Below, piece by piece: positions 14,940 through 22,873 of a stretch of DNA of 29,733 nt. A program made the position numbers and the translations under genes. The notes beneath the pieces are model-generated. The model had not been told where the DNA came from. It searched no databases and was given only the letters and a program-made list of their open reading frames with translations. Source of the DNA: a virus; IMG/VR virus record IMGVR_UViG_3300010885_051081, positions 1 to 29,733 of that record; one strand, 5' to 3'. Numbering within the stretch: position 1 is the stretch's first letter; every line of letters starts with the position of its first letter.

Positions 14940-15161
14940 TTACTTAGATTTCTGGATGTTATTTAAGATACTTTTCAACTTAACTTCACTCTCATCTAAA
15001 TCCTTAGGCATTAGTTTTTCTATTCTCATAGTTAATAAAGGACGTCCATTTATTAATGGTAATCCATATTCGTTATATGTAATACTTTTAACTACAATTC
15101 GCTTGTTTTTAAACTTACCAACATATACTGTATCACCTATTTCAATTGGAATCTTTATCAT
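14940..15161 (-). CDS. Small beta-rich protein, function unknown
   Basis: The start is set at 15161 (MIKIPIEIGDTVYVGKFKN, 73 aa), because the longer frame to 15236 would run through the intrinsic terminator of the VWA gene. Basic and hydrophobic beta-strands (GDTVYVGKFKNKRIVVKSI) resemble a small SH3/KOW-like fold, with a Lys/Asp-rich helical end (MPKDLDESEVKLKSILN). The first half could bind nucleic acid or a protein, but that is an inference from pattern. It is separated from the VWA gene by a terminator and so may be transcribed separately. Confidence 0.55.
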   Translation of the reverse strand: MIKIPIEIGDTVYVGKFKNKRIVVKSITYNEYGLPLINGRPLLTMRIEKLMPKDLDESEVKLKSILNNIQKSK

Positions 15162-15180
15162 ATGATAATAAATAGTGTCA

Positions 15181-15221
15181 GTAAACAAAGAAAGGCCAGT
15201 TACCAATAAAGATAACTGACC
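15181..15221 (-). terminator. Rho-independent terminator of the VWA operon
   Basis: On the minus strand GGTCAGTTA and TAACTGGCC (15213-15221 and 15194-15202) form a 9-bp stem with one G-U, with a ~10-nt loop. It is followed by a T-rich run (TTTCTTTGTTTAC, 15181-15193). It lies 27 bp after the VWA gene stop. This is a standard intrinsic terminator and sets the end of the MoxR/VWA operon. Confidence 0.8.
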
Positions 15222-15247
15222 CTCCTTCTTCAACACACACTACTATG

Positions 15248-17488
15248 TTATTTCTTTAAAAACTTTTTATTTAATTCCTTTGCAATCTGTATAGCACTAT
15301 TACAATCAACTACTGAAGCATCCTTACCGTACATGTTACGAAATGCTCTACCACTTCCACTACTCATGAAAGAAGTGAGTAAGTTAGCATAAGCTTTTTC
15401 TTTTTCCTCATTTGTTGTAACACTATTTCCACCACCTTGTATAAAGAATGACAATACTGAAATATTTAATTCATTTCTCATTTTATCAACTTGACGTTTA
15501 GTATGTAGTTCAGCTGATGTACCACCATAACTACTACATCCAGGTTCTCCATCCGATATATTAAGAAAGTAACTATCCATCTCACTTGAGCTTGGTACTA
15601 ACATATTCTTAGTTAACATTGCCTCAAAACATAAACCTTCAGGTGTCATTGAAGTTGGATTAAAACTACTGAACACAGCTACTAAATGATTAAACTTATT
15701 AACACGACTATCATATACTGATAACGTAGCTGGAGTATCTCCACTACCACCATGAGTAGTAACTCTTATTGATATCTGTACATTTATATTCTGAGTATAG
15801 CTTGCAGCTTTAGCAATAGCTGTTGCCATCTGTATTGTTGATGACCACTTACCACCACTCATACTTCCTGAGCCATCTAACGATATGTGTATATTAGCTT
15901 TCTTATATCTATCTACACTAATCTGCTTAAACACGTTTTCGATTCCATATCCAGCATGTGCAAGTCTCTTACCATCTATCTTACCACTACGTAAACGAGT
16001 ATCAACTCTTTCACGAGACTCATTATGCAATTGTAATTTTTTACCTAACAAACCTCCCATCTCAGTACCTAAACGAACAGCATCAGCATACTCTTCTCTA
16101 CTACCTCCAAACATATGTAATGTATCCAACTTCTTTCTCTCATCTCTAAGAGCATCGTACTGATTCCAAAGATCATTATAAGCAATACTACTACTTAACA
16201 TATTTCTCATCTTCTCATTCACCTCTTCTATTTGAGCATTAAGCTCAACTAACGCTTGAATTTGATTACTTTTAACATAGTCATACAATAATGCTGTACG
16301 AACTCCAACACTTTTATCGCCAACTGTCTGAACATCAATAGTCTGATTTGCAATAGCATCTAATTGTTGTTGTAATTTTTTAGTAGTACTTTTCTTATTT
16401 GTATCACCATTTAAGAAGTTTTTCTGCTCATTAAAAGCTTTTCTAATAGCTTCTACCTCAGCAGGTGTAAGAGCATCTGAAAGCCCTAATCCACCACCTG
16501 TACCTTCATCTTCACCACCATCACCACCTTCACCTTTTCCTTCTCCATCTTCTGTTTCTGTAGTTTCACCTTTACCAGTACCACCTTCACCTTCTCCATC
16601 ACCAGGATTAGTCTTATTCTCTTCTTCTTTCTTTTCGAAATCAATACCTTCTTGAATTAGTATATCAAGAATGTCACAAGTAATAGTAAGAGCTTCATCA
16701 GTATTTTTAATACGAGAAATATTAGGTAAATCAATAATATCAACAATCTTATCCAATCCAGGCATTGCCTTGACATTGAAGTTTGGATTCATCATATTTA
16801 CTATATGAAACAAGTAGTTATCGAGGTTTGTAGGATTAGAAAACTCAGCAGCTAAAAATCCTTTAGTTACATTTTTAGAGTTCCAATAGTGATCATATAA
16901 CTTATGATAATAAGCTTTGTAACCTGGAGAAGTAGTGAATATGTAGTTATCAATACGACGATCTTCTACCCAATTCAATAACGATTTAGCTACTGAAAAT
17001 AGATTAGAATTGTTTAAAGTATGAGTATAGTATTTTTCTCTTATAGCTTCATACTGAGGACATCTCTGATTACGCATATTATCGAATATTTCAAAGTCTG
17101 TCATTATAATGTGAGAAGCTTCGTGTAATGCTAAACCTACAGTAACATCAAAGTTTGTATCCTTAATATCAGTCGATAAGTTAATAGCTTTACCATTAGT
17201 GAATGAATCACTTCCAGCCCACATTACAGGAATATCCTGCTTAGTTACGATCTTCACGAAGTTAGTAATAGCTCGACGATAGTTAGTTAACTTGATTAAC
17301 TTCACTGTATCAGCACTACCAACACGCTCAGAAGACATTCCACTGAACTTATCAGTATTATCCCACCTATCATCCATCCAAAAGCTTGAATAGCTATGCT
17401 TTGTGTTTAACCCACGATAGTCGGTCGATTTCTTCTTCTTCTTTAGTGCAGTTCTAGCACTATCCCAGTAGTTTGTGTAATTTGCCAT
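15248..17488 (-). CDS. Metallopeptidase-like plus VWA protein (CobT-like layout)
   Basis: In this 746-aa protein residues 1-200 hold a zincin-like region with LALHEASHIIM (HExxH at 122-126) and LNWVEDRRID (Glu175). Residues 287-340 are a Gly/Glu-rich acidic linker. Residues 530-720 form a VWA domain with MIDAS motif DGSGSMS (Asp538, Ser540, Ser542) and downstream SMTPEG (Thr). This fits metallopeptidase-like plus VWA proteins that pair with MoxR/CobS AAA ATPases, and phages often carry CobT-like partners of CobS. Here the AAA partner is at 18516-19664. The likely role is an ATPase-driven remodelling or ligand-handling machine; cobalt chelation is not implied. Confidence 0.82.
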   Translation of the reverse strand: MANYTNYWDSARTALKKKKKSTDYRGLNTKHSYSSFWMDDRWDNTDKFSGMSSERVGSADTVKLIKLTNYRRAITNFVKIVTKQDIPVMWAGSDSFTNGKAINLSTDIKDTNFDVTVGLALHEASHIIMTDFEIFDNMRNQRCPQYEAIREKYYTHTLNNSNLFSVAKSLLNWVEDRRIDNYIFTTSPGYKAYYHKLYDHYWNSKNVTKGFLAAEFSNPTNLDNYLFHIVNMMNPNFNVKAMPGLDKIVDIIDLPNISRIKNTDEALTITCDILDILIQEGIDFEKKEEENKTNPGDGEGEGGTGKGETTETEDGEGKGEGGDGGEDEGTGGGLGLSDALTPAEVEAIRKAFNEQKNFLNGDTNKKSTTKKLQQQLDAIANQTIDVQTVGDKSVGVRTALLYDYVKSNQIQALVELNAQIEEVNEKMRNMLSSSIAYNDLWNQYDALRDERKKLDTLHMFGGSREEYADAVRLGTEMGGLLGKKLQLHNESRERVDTRLRSGKIDGKRLAHAGYGIENVFKQISVDRYKKANIHISLDGSGSMSGGKWSSTIQMATAIAKAASYTQNINVQISIRVTTHGGSGDTPATLSVYDSRVNKFNHLVAVFSSFNPTSMTPEGLCFEAMLTKNMLVPSSSEMDSYFLNISDGEPGCSSYGGTSAELHTKRQVDKMRNELNISVLSFFIQGGGNSVTTNEEKEKAYANLLTSFMSSGSGRAFRNMYGKDASVVDCNSAIQIAKELNKKFLKK

Positions 17489-17510
17489 AATTTGTGTGTT
17501 TTATATGTTT

Positions 17511-17549
17511 GTATAGTTAAAGATCACCCTTTTATTTCGATATTGGGTA
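17511..17549 (-). promoter_or_regulatory. Predicted promoter, VWA gene
   Basis: TAACTATAC (17511-17519) follows the conserved GGGTGATCTT block on the minus strand. The GGTTG element seen in other cassettes is replaced by TACCC at the expected place. The spacer keeps ATATCGA. The leader to the start at 17488 is about 22 bp. Confidence 0.6.
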
Positions 17550-17570
17550 ATAATGATGAAAAATAATAGT

Positions 17571-17610
17571 ATTGATAATCAGGTAGTTAGATAACTAGCT
17601 GATTCACAGC
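17571..17610. repeat. Intergenic palindrome copy 1 (cassette G)
   Basis: Imperfect palindrome centred at 17590.5 (TTAGATAA). Arm TAATCAGGTAGTTA pairs with the reverse of TAACTAGCTGATTCA. The centre lies 71.5 bp from the start of the promoter box at 17519. It follows the 17614 gene stop by 3 bp. Confidence 0.85.
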
Positions 17611-17613
17611 TAA

Positions 17614-18210
17614 TTAGATTTTCTCTGCATGAAATGCATTATATACTTTCCGTGGTAATTGGTCGTATCGCATGTTGAATTTACTACTCATAGTGCTGAG
17701 TACAGCCTTATTAGTGTATGGTGCATTACCAGGTTTTGACCATGTTCTACTGTGATACATCCAATTGTAAAAATGCACGTATGCATTAGCCTTTCTTACA
17801 TAATCATCCACATCAATAGCTAGTTTCCACTTCTTCATCATCTTTACAGATCTGCGCTCTTTGTCCAGTTCCAAGTCTCTTGAATGAGCCAAATGAGTAG
17901 CTATATTACGAACGCGTTTACCTTTCAACCAATCCTCTATTTTATTTAATGCATTACCTGCAATATCCCACAGCTCAATACCATCTTGCCACTGTGTTAA
18001 GTGACAGTATTCATGTACTAAAACACCTAAAGCATCTTTGTGTTTCATAGAAACTACTAGCATGCTAGTGTCACTATCGAAGTAACCTGCACATTTAATA
18101 CTACCACAGTAAACGAAGTGAGTTGGACGTAAGTCACATTTAATACCCAGTTCTTTGCAGTGCGCTTTTACATACTCTACAAATGCTTTATCGTTTTTAG
18201 TCATCTCCAT
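17614..18210 (-). CDS. SprT-like zinc metalloprotein
   Basis: In this 198-aa protein ALGVLVHEYCHLTQWQDG holds HExxH. A later helix with HSRDLELDKERR offers Glu as third ligand, as in the SprT/WSS1-like zincins. No signal peptide is present, so it should be cytoplasmic. SprT-like proteases often act on DNA-protein crosslinks, which would suit a phage replication context, but the C-terminal part (residues 120-198, Lys/Tyr/Trp-rich) is unrecognised. The start could be 18210 (MEMTK) or 18204 (MTKND). It overlaps the stop region of the gene at 18197-18514. Confidence 0.68.
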   Translation of the reverse strand: MEMTKNDKAFVEYVKAHCKELGIKCDLRPTHFVYCGSIKCAGYFDSDTSMLVVSMKHKDALGVLVHEYCHLTQWQDGIELWDIAGNALNKIEDWLKGKRVRNIATHLAHSRDLELDKERRSVKMMKKWKLAIDVDDYVRKANAYVHFYNWMYHSRTWSKPGNAPYTNKAVLSTMSSKFNMRYDQLPRKVYNAFHAEKI

Positions 18211-18514
18211 TCTCCTTTGCTAGTTTTTTATAAATTTTATCCTCATTGAAAGCCGCATTTGATTTACGAATCATATTCTGAAACCATGCACCATACTTAG
18301 CTGTATTCCAAGCTCCTCTAACTGTCTTAGAGAAAGGTATTCGAAGCTCTGGATCTACCACTGATAGTCCATCACCATCTACTACTTGAAAATATAACTG
18401 ACTATTAATATTCCTTGCTACTGTGTGAGCCCCAGGAAAGCGCTTATCTATAAAGCGCTTCACCTTAGCAAATTCCTTTTGTTCTGGGGTTTGTACGATC
18501 TTAACTTTCTTCAT
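18197..18514 (-). CDS. Small basic protein of the MoxR cluster
   Basis: This 105-aa basic protein has no signal or membrane segment. It starts with a Lys-rich segment (MKKVKIVQTPEQKEFAKVKRFIDK), has a beta-rich centre (LYFQVVDGDGLSVVDPE) and ends in a Lys-rich helix. No family is recognised. It sits between the AAA ATPase (1-bp gap) and the SprT-like gene (14-bp overlap), so it is translated with them and is probably an accessory of that system. Confidence 0.6.
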   Translation of the reverse strand: MKKVKIVQTPEQKEFAKVKRFIDKRFPGAHTVARNINSQLYFQVVDGDGLSVVDPELRIPFSKTVRGAWNTAKYGAWFQNMIRKSNAAFNEDKIYKKLAKENGDD

Positions 18515-18515
18515 A

Positions 18516-19664
18516 TTAGAATCCTAAGTCAGCAGTATCACCCATTAAGTTATCAGCAGTACCATCATTTACATACTTCTGCACTAATTGCTTAACGAAA
18601 GTACGCTCAGATTGTAAACCTCCATCCTGTGAATATAGTGGATAAATACTTACTTCAGCACACTCAGTAAGCGTGAATCCATCAGTCATTAATCCAGCCA
18701 TCTCCATTACAGATCGTGTTGATATTGGTGTTTGAATACGAGCACTATCCGACTTAATTTCCGAACGTGTTTGTGATGCAATCTCAGCTAAGCTATCAGC
18801 GATCTCCTTATTTAACGTAGGATAAATTTGTAACATTAATTGTGATTCTTCAACAGGTTTTAAGAATGGAATCTCTGCAATAACAAAGCGATCTAATAAT
18901 GCTCTATCCATCACACGAACAGCAGTATACTCACTACCAATGTTAGCAGTACCAATGAAGCTCACACCCTTAGCAACTTTAACAGTTGGAGTATTAACAG
19001 CCTCATCCATACGTAAATAACGCTGACCTGGATCTAACACTGTCATTAAGATATTCCAAGCCTCTGGATGAGCACGAGAAACCTCATCTAACAATACTAC
19101 CATATTCTCAGTCTGTATAGCCTTAACAAACGCAGATTCATTAAAGAAAGTACCTGCATCCTTGCTAAAGTGTGTATTACCAATCAAAGTACCACGTGGA
19201 TCTTGAGTAGCCCCTAAATTCACATAGAAGATCTCTCTATTCATTGCTTTCGCCACAGCCATTGCAGTTTGTGACTTACCACAACCTGTAGGACCTGTTA
19301 ATAGTATGTTACTACCACGCATTACTGAACGACATAAGAACTTCCAAGTTAAATCCTCACAATATAATGATTGAGGACGTTTAGATACGCATGTACTAAG
19401 GAATGCCATAATGTCATTCACTTCTTCAGTAGCAGCTTCTAATACTTCTGCTGATACTACTGGCTCTAAGGCATTAGGATCTACTTGACGCCATTTACCT
19501 GATGCATTTGATAACCACATACCTGCTTTATGCGCTTTACTTAGCGTCATATAAGTAATCTGTGTAGTGATGTCTTCACCCGTTTTAGTGTCAGTTGCAC
19601 GTACTGATTGTCCTTTCTTTCCTGCTCCGATTGCGACTTTTGCGATAATTGCGTTGTTTGTCAT
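18516..19664 (-). CDS. MoxR/CobS-type AAA+ ATPase
   Basis: The start is set at 19664 (MTNNAIIAKVAIGAGKKGQ, 382 aa), matching the ACATACACTATG leader; the 13 extra residues of the longer frame are A/T-rich and unlikely. After a unique ~100-residue N-terminus, Walker A is GPTGCGKS (124-131), Walker B VVLLDEVSRA (189-198), a sensor-like segment is GTANIGS, and the arginine region is DRALLDRF. MoxR ATPases act as chaperone-like motors with VWA partners, and CobS-like members are common in phages. Its VWA partner is at 15248-17488 and two small genes lie between them, so the four genes probably form one functional unit. Confidence 0.88.
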   Translation of the reverse strand: MTNNAIIAKVAIGAGKKGQSVRATDTKTGEDITTQITYMTLSKAHKAGMWLSNASGKWRQVDPNALEPVVSAEVLEAATEEVNDIMAFLSTCVSKRPQSLYCEDLTWKFLCRSVMRGSNILLTGPTGCGKSQTAMAVAKAMNREIFYVNLGATQDPRGTLIGNTHFSKDAGTFFNESAFVKAIQTENMVVLLDEVSRAHPEAWNILMTVLDPGQRYLRMDEAVNTPTVKVAKGVSFIGTANIGSEYTAVRVMDRALLDRFVIAEIPFLKPVEESQLMLQIYPTLNKEIADSLAEIASQTRSEIKSDSARIQTPISTRSVMEMAGLMTDGFTLTECAEVSIYPLYSQDGGLQSERTFVKQLVQKYVNDGTADNLMGDTADLGF

Positions 19665-19684
19665 AGTGTATGTTTTTAGTTTTT

Positions 19685-19724
19685 TTATATATTTAAAGAT
19701 CACCCTAATTGGGTAGTTATGCTA
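19685..19724 (-). promoter_or_regulatory. Predicted promoter, AAA ATPase operon
   Basis: TAAATATATAA (19685-19695) preceded by AGGGTGATCTT on the minus strand. GGTTG is absent (TAGCA in its place). It lies 70.5 bp from palindrome copy 2 and about 21 bp before the start at 19664. Confidence 0.6.
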
Positions 19725-19745
19725 ATTTTGATTGTATTCTTTCTA

Positions 19746-19785
19746 TCTGAGTATCAAGCAGTTATGTAACTACCTGATTATCAAT
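19746..19785. repeat. Intergenic palindrome copy 2 (cassette F)
   Basis: Centred at 19765.5 (TTATGTAA). The arms TGAGTATCAAGCAGTTA and TAACTACCTGATTATCA match 13/17. It follows the 19797 gene stop by 11 bp. Confidence 0.85.
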
Positions 19786-19796
19786 GTGATTAATTT

Positions 19797-20933
19797 TTAG
19801 CTGTTTTTTTCGAAATCGAAAAATTCAACAGCATTTATTAACTGCTCATTTACTGCCTCAGCTACGTCTGTTTCAAACTGACTTGTATTAAGACTAACAC
19901 TAATACTGCGATTGTAGCTATCAAGGTCAAGCTCTACTACATCATCTGCATCCACTGAACTTATTGCATCTTCAACAGCACTCTTAACATCTGAATCCAC
20001 ACTGTTTACAAAGTTTCTTAGTATGTCTTTTACCTGCTCTTTTGTGAATAGCTCACTTGAATTAGGCACTGCAACTGGTGTTGAAATCCTATTTATTTCT
20101 AACGCTTTAACTGCGGCATAATCATCTACTGATTTTAACCACAAATCACTAGCTTCTTGACCCATCATTATGTTAAGAAGGTTTAAGATCTCTCTATAAC
20201 TAGCGGTTGGATTTAGTGCTAAATGCATCTCAGTCTCAGCAACTTCTGCAAAAGGAATACCTTGTTTATCAGGATGAATATTCACCCATGAAACGCAGTG
20301 AATATCAAGTCCAAAAGGTGCTGTTACAGTGAAGTTTACAGTACATGATCTCATTGCTCCGTCGATTATAACGCTAGATTCGTTAACGTTTACTGTGTTT
20401 GTGTTGTCTGTGTTTGTCATAGTTTCAGTAGTTTTAGTAGTTTTAGTAGTTTTAGTTTTTAAATTAGGTGTATACTCTCCAGTTGATGCGTCAATTAGAT
20501 CTTCTAAACGTGCTTGCTTAGGCTCTTCTAATACTGCAGTTTTCCAAGGATTAATTTTATGTTCTTCAGGTAAAGACTTCCAGTATTCACAGCTATGGTC
20601 AGCCCATTTATCATCCTCTGCATACCCGCGCTTTAAGCCCTTAAAGTGAAAGCTTCCAAACCATTCAGGAATTGGACCGTTGATCTTCCACAATCCACGC
20701 TTAATCTTACTGATACATCCTAAATCTCTCAAAACCGTTTGATAGGTACGAGTAGTGTAGAATCGGTTATTAGTGCATCGTTTCCACGACGTGCTATTCT
20801 CGTAATCACCAACCATATGGTTAAGATTAGCTGCTGTATACGTGGTGTTTCCATGCTGTAGATTTTCGTTAATAAAACGCTTATAGCGTGTGAATAGTGT
20901 GATATTAGCTCCCTGTCTTTCTGCGTGTTTCAT
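19797..20933 (-). CDS. Two-part protein: HTH-like N-terminus fused to an unknown domain
   Basis: In this 378-aa protein residues 1-100 (TTYTAANLNHMVGDYENS, TYQTVLRDLGCISKIKRG) look like a winged-helix DNA-binding region. Residues 155-175 hold three exact repeats of KTT (9-bp ACTAAAACT units), followed by ETM, at about 20419-20460. An internal ATG at 20420 (MTNTDNTNTVNV) directly follows an A-rich leader-like sequence resembling those before other genes here, so the second half (about 207 aa) may be an independent product or a fusion partner. Its C-terminus is acidic. No family is recognised. Confidence 0.65.
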   Translation of the reverse strand: MKHAERQGANITLFTRYKRFINENLQHGNTTYTAANLNHMVGDYENSTSWKRCTNNRFYTTRTYQTVLRDLGCISKIKRGLWKINGPIPEWFGSFHFKGLKRGYAEDDKWADHSCEYWKSLPEEHKINPWKTAVLEEPKQARLEDLIDASTGEYTPNLKTKTTKTTKTTETMTNTDNTNTVNVNESSVIIDGAMRSCTVNFTVTAPFGLDIHCVSWVNIHPDKQGIPFAEVAETEMHLALNPTASYREILNLLNIMMGQEASDLWLKSVDDYAAVKALEINRISTPVAVPNSSELFTKEQVKDILRNFVNSVDSDVKSAVEDAISSVDADDVVELDLDSYNRSISVSLNTSQFETDVAEAVNEQLINAVEFFDFEKNS

Positions 20934-20956
20934 AGTGTATGTTTTTTAGTTAATTT

Positions 20957-20995
20957 CTATATATAAAGGTCAGGATCTTTTGTCGATATCCAACC
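20957..20995 (-). promoter_or_regulatory. Predicted promoter of 20933 gene
   Basis: GGTTG (20991-20995) is exactly 25 bp from TATATATAG (20957-20965) on the minus strand. The spacer holds GATATCGA and CTGACCTT. The leader to 20933 is about 23 bp. Confidence 0.75.
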
Positions 20996-21016
20996 GTTTG
21001 TTAGTGTTATTTAGCA

Positions 21017-21056
21017 CTTGATAATCAAGTAGTTATATAACTTATTGATACTCAGA
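21017..21056. repeat. Intergenic palindrome copy 3 (cassette A)
   Basis: Centred at 21036.5 (TTATATAA). Left arm CTTGATAATCAAGTAGTTA. It follows the 21066 gene stop by 9 bp, and its centre is 41 bp from GGTTG and 71.5 bp from the promoter box. Confidence 0.85.
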
Positions 21057-21065
21057 GCCGTTGTT

Positions 21066-21515
21066 TTAGTTGTGTAAAACACGCATTATTTGTCGTAATT
21101 GGAAGGCTTGAGATCCACTAATAACATAGTCTTTTACCTCCTTATCAACGTACAATGATGCAGTGTCAAAACCCTTTGTTTCGCACAAATATAGTGCTTC
21201 TTCACCCACTCTTTCGAACAGTTTCTCAGAGCCAATAGTGGCCATTGAAACCTTATGTTTAGTGTGTTTTGGGTTGTATGAATCGCTCTTAGAACCACCC
21301 TTTAACACAGTGCCAAAACGCTTTCTTTCACCGATTTTATTGATGGCTTCAGCCTGTTCTTTCGGCATTGTTTGCACTGTATTACCAGTCTTATGATTCA
21401 CGATATTCACGAATCCATAACTGTCTGTAGTTGAACAATTAACGCAGGTTTTATAACCTAATTCAGTGCGTTTTTGCGGTATATCATTACCGCATTCAGT
21501 GCATATTTTATCCAT
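21066..21515 (-). CDS. Zinc-ribbon protein, function unknown
   Basis: This 149-aa protein has an N-terminal zinc ribbon KICTECGNDIPQKR ... TCVNC (Cys5, Cys8, Cys24, Cys27) that probably binds zinc and may bind nucleic acid or a protein; the ribbon resembles those of TraR/DksA-like proteins but is too short to assign. The remainder has Lys/His-rich segments (SYNPKHTKHKV) and a helical C-terminus (SGSQAFQLRQIMRVL). The end overlaps the start of the gene at 21508-21804 by 8 bp. Confidence 0.6.
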   Translation of the reverse strand: MDKICTECGNDIPQKRTELGYKTCVNCSTTDSYGFVNIVNHKTGNTVQTMPKEQAEAINKIGERKRFGTVLKGGSKSDSYNPKHTKHKVSMATIGSEKLFERVGEEALYLCETKGFDTASLYVDKEVKDYVISGSQAFQLRQIMRVLHN

Positions 21516-21804
21516 TTAACTTACATTTAAAGATTGCTACAAACCCTGTAGAAACGGTATCAAAGGGTGTGATATAACCTGCGTCAACTAACGCGGATAA
21601 CACTCCTTCATTCTCACTATAATCCTTAATGAAAACTTCGTCATCAGCGCATTGCTCGTTCGGCATGCACACTGATGCTGTAGCGACAGCTTGTCCATCT
21701 TCGCTGTCTATAAGGGATAATGCATTCTGCCCATTGGCATATTTTGCACGACTTACGTTGCATGTAAAGCCTGCAAATAGTACTTGTTTATTAGACGCTT
21801 TCAT
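21508..21804 (-). CDS. Small conserved-looking protein, function unknown
   Basis: This 98-aa protein is beta-rich with Cys residues (FTCNVSRAKYANGQNALSL, ASVCMPNEQCADDEVF). It has no signal, membrane or catalytic motif. The pattern of an N-terminal strand and a C-terminal acidic/hydrophobic segment resembles small phage structural or regulatory proteins. It is co-transcribed with the zinc-ribbon gene (8-bp overlap) and the TM gene (3-bp gap). Confidence 0.55.
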   Translation of the reverse strand: MKASNKQVLFAGFTCNVSRAKYANGQNALSLIDSEDGQAVATASVCMPNEQCADDEVFIKDYSENEGVLSALVDAGYITPFDTVSTGFVAIFKCKLNG

Positions 21805-21807
21805 ATC

Positions 21808-22023
21808 TTATTTTTTTAATTGTTCTACGATTACTACCACTAATCCTGCAATGATCATGATGATCAAAACAGCCGTTATTGGCACCCATAATGGCGATGT
21901 TACCTGCCACCAATTCCAGTCTTTAACTGGCCCTATTTCTGCGAGTTTTAATGTCAAAAATATTAAGAACAGTATTGTTCCTATGCTTATGCCACTACCT
22001 GTGTTTTCGCTAGTTTTGCTCAT
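21808..22023 (-). CDS. Two-TM small membrane protein
   Basis: The start is set at 22023 (MSKTSENTGSGISIG, 71 aa). The longer frame to 22113 adds 30 residues that overlap the neighbouring gene. It has two hydrophobic segments (ISIGTILFLIFLTLKLAEI and LWVPITAVLIIMIIAGLVVVIV) separated by a Trp-rich turn (KDWNWWQVTSPLW), a layout seen in many small phage membrane proteins. It is 1 bp from the gene at 22025. The function is unknown. Confidence 0.68.
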   Translation of the reverse strand: MSKTSENTGSGISIGTILFLIFLTLKLAEIGPVKDWNWWQVTSPLWVPITAVLIIMIIAGLVVVIVEQLKK

Positions 22024-22024
22024 A

Positions 22025-22741
22025 TTAGTTAAATTTAATAGGGTTAAGTTTTTCTGCATGTATTGTGGCACTACGGTAACCATATGGAGATCCACTAACA
22101 TAGTTTGAATCAAAGATCACCTTGTATACTGCACCATCAGCAATGAATGTAGGATTGAGTTTAATATACTTTGCAATTGCAGGACTTGGTAGCTTAGTGC
22201 CTGTAACCCAGTATTTAGTGCGAGCTCCACGAGATCTCTTCTCAGTGAATAACCTGCAATACATGTCAGTCTCAATATTGCAAGCTTTATGCATTGCTTT
22301 TCTCCATGCACAAAATGCAGGGCTTACTGATTTGTGATACTGTAACTTAGTGATTTTAGTGGGCTTAACGGTTTTAGTGGGTTTCATAGTGTGTTTTTTA
22401 TTCGCATATAATCCAGCAGAAGGTTGGCCATCCCAACTACACTCATCTTTAAAGGTCACTTCATAAACCTCATTATTAGCGGTAAATGTAGGATTATTTA
22501 GCACATATACTGATATCTCATAGATAGGTAAAGCTCTGTGTTTACCCCAGTATTTACTACGTGCTCCACGCATACGCTTTTCAGTGAATAATCGGATGTA
22601 AGGAACATTCTCTTTTTTAATGCCTAACTTCTTATGCATCTCGTTTCTATACACTGCTAATGCAGGTACTAAGTGATCATGATATTCAGACTTTGTGATC
22701 TTAGCGATTTTAGTGGGCTTAACGGTTTTAGTGGGTTTCAT
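22025..22741 (-). CDS. Internally duplicated protein (fused tandem genes)
   Basis: This 238-aa protein is made of two copies of the same ~115-residue unit (1-117 and 118-238). Each begins MKPTKTVKPTKI, then has YH...PA...R..MHK and RLFTEKRxRGARxKYW, and closes with NPTF/VYxVxF. The second copy starts with its own ATG (at 22386) preceded by the same AAAAAACACACT leader as the first, so it seems to be a gene duplication that kept the leader but lost the stop of copy 1. Basic residues and repeated KPTK suggest nucleic-acid binding. It may be translated as a fusion and also as a shorter product. Confidence 0.72.
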   Translation of the reverse strand: MKPTKTVKPTKIAKITKSEYHDHLVPALAVYRNEMHKKLGIKKENVPYIRLFTEKRMRGARSKYWGKHRALPIYEISVYVLNNPTFTANNEVYEVTFKDECSWDGQPSAGLYANKKHTMKPTKTVKPTKITKLQYHKSVSPAFCAWRKAMHKACNIETDMYCRLFTEKRSRGARTKYWVTGTKLPSPAIAKYIKLNPTFIADGAVYKVIFDSNYVSGSPYGYRSATIHAEKLNPIKFN

Positions 22742-22763
22742 AGTGTGTTTTTTTTAGATTGTT

Positions 22764-22803
22764 TATATAGGTAAAGTTCAGTATAATAATTCGTACAACA
22801 AGC
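22764..22803 (-). promoter_or_regulatory. Predicted promoter of 22741 gene (class 2)
   Basis: GCTTG (22799-22803) is 25 bp from TACCTATATA (22764-22773) on the minus strand. The spacer TTGTACGAAT-N6-ACTGAACTT differs from the GGTGATC class and resembles that of cassette C. The leader to 22741 is about 23 bp. Confidence 0.7.
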
Positions 22804-22824
22804 GCTCGATAGTAAAATATAGCA

Positions 22825-22864
22825 TCTGAGTATCAGATAGTTATATAACTACTTGATATTCAGA
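22825..22864. repeat. Intergenic palindrome copy 4 (cassette B)
   Basis: Centred at 22844.5 (TTATATAA). The arms match 17/20 and this is the closest copy to the consensus CTGAGTATCAGGTAGTTATA plus its reverse complement. It follows the ligase stop by 9 bp. Confidence 0.9.
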
Positions 22865-22873
22865 GCCATTATT

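Noticed and set aside
14857-15165. Plus-strand open frame of 102 codons
   Set aside because: It starts in a non-coding spacer and runs antisense through a minus-strand gene. It has no recognisable motif or leader.
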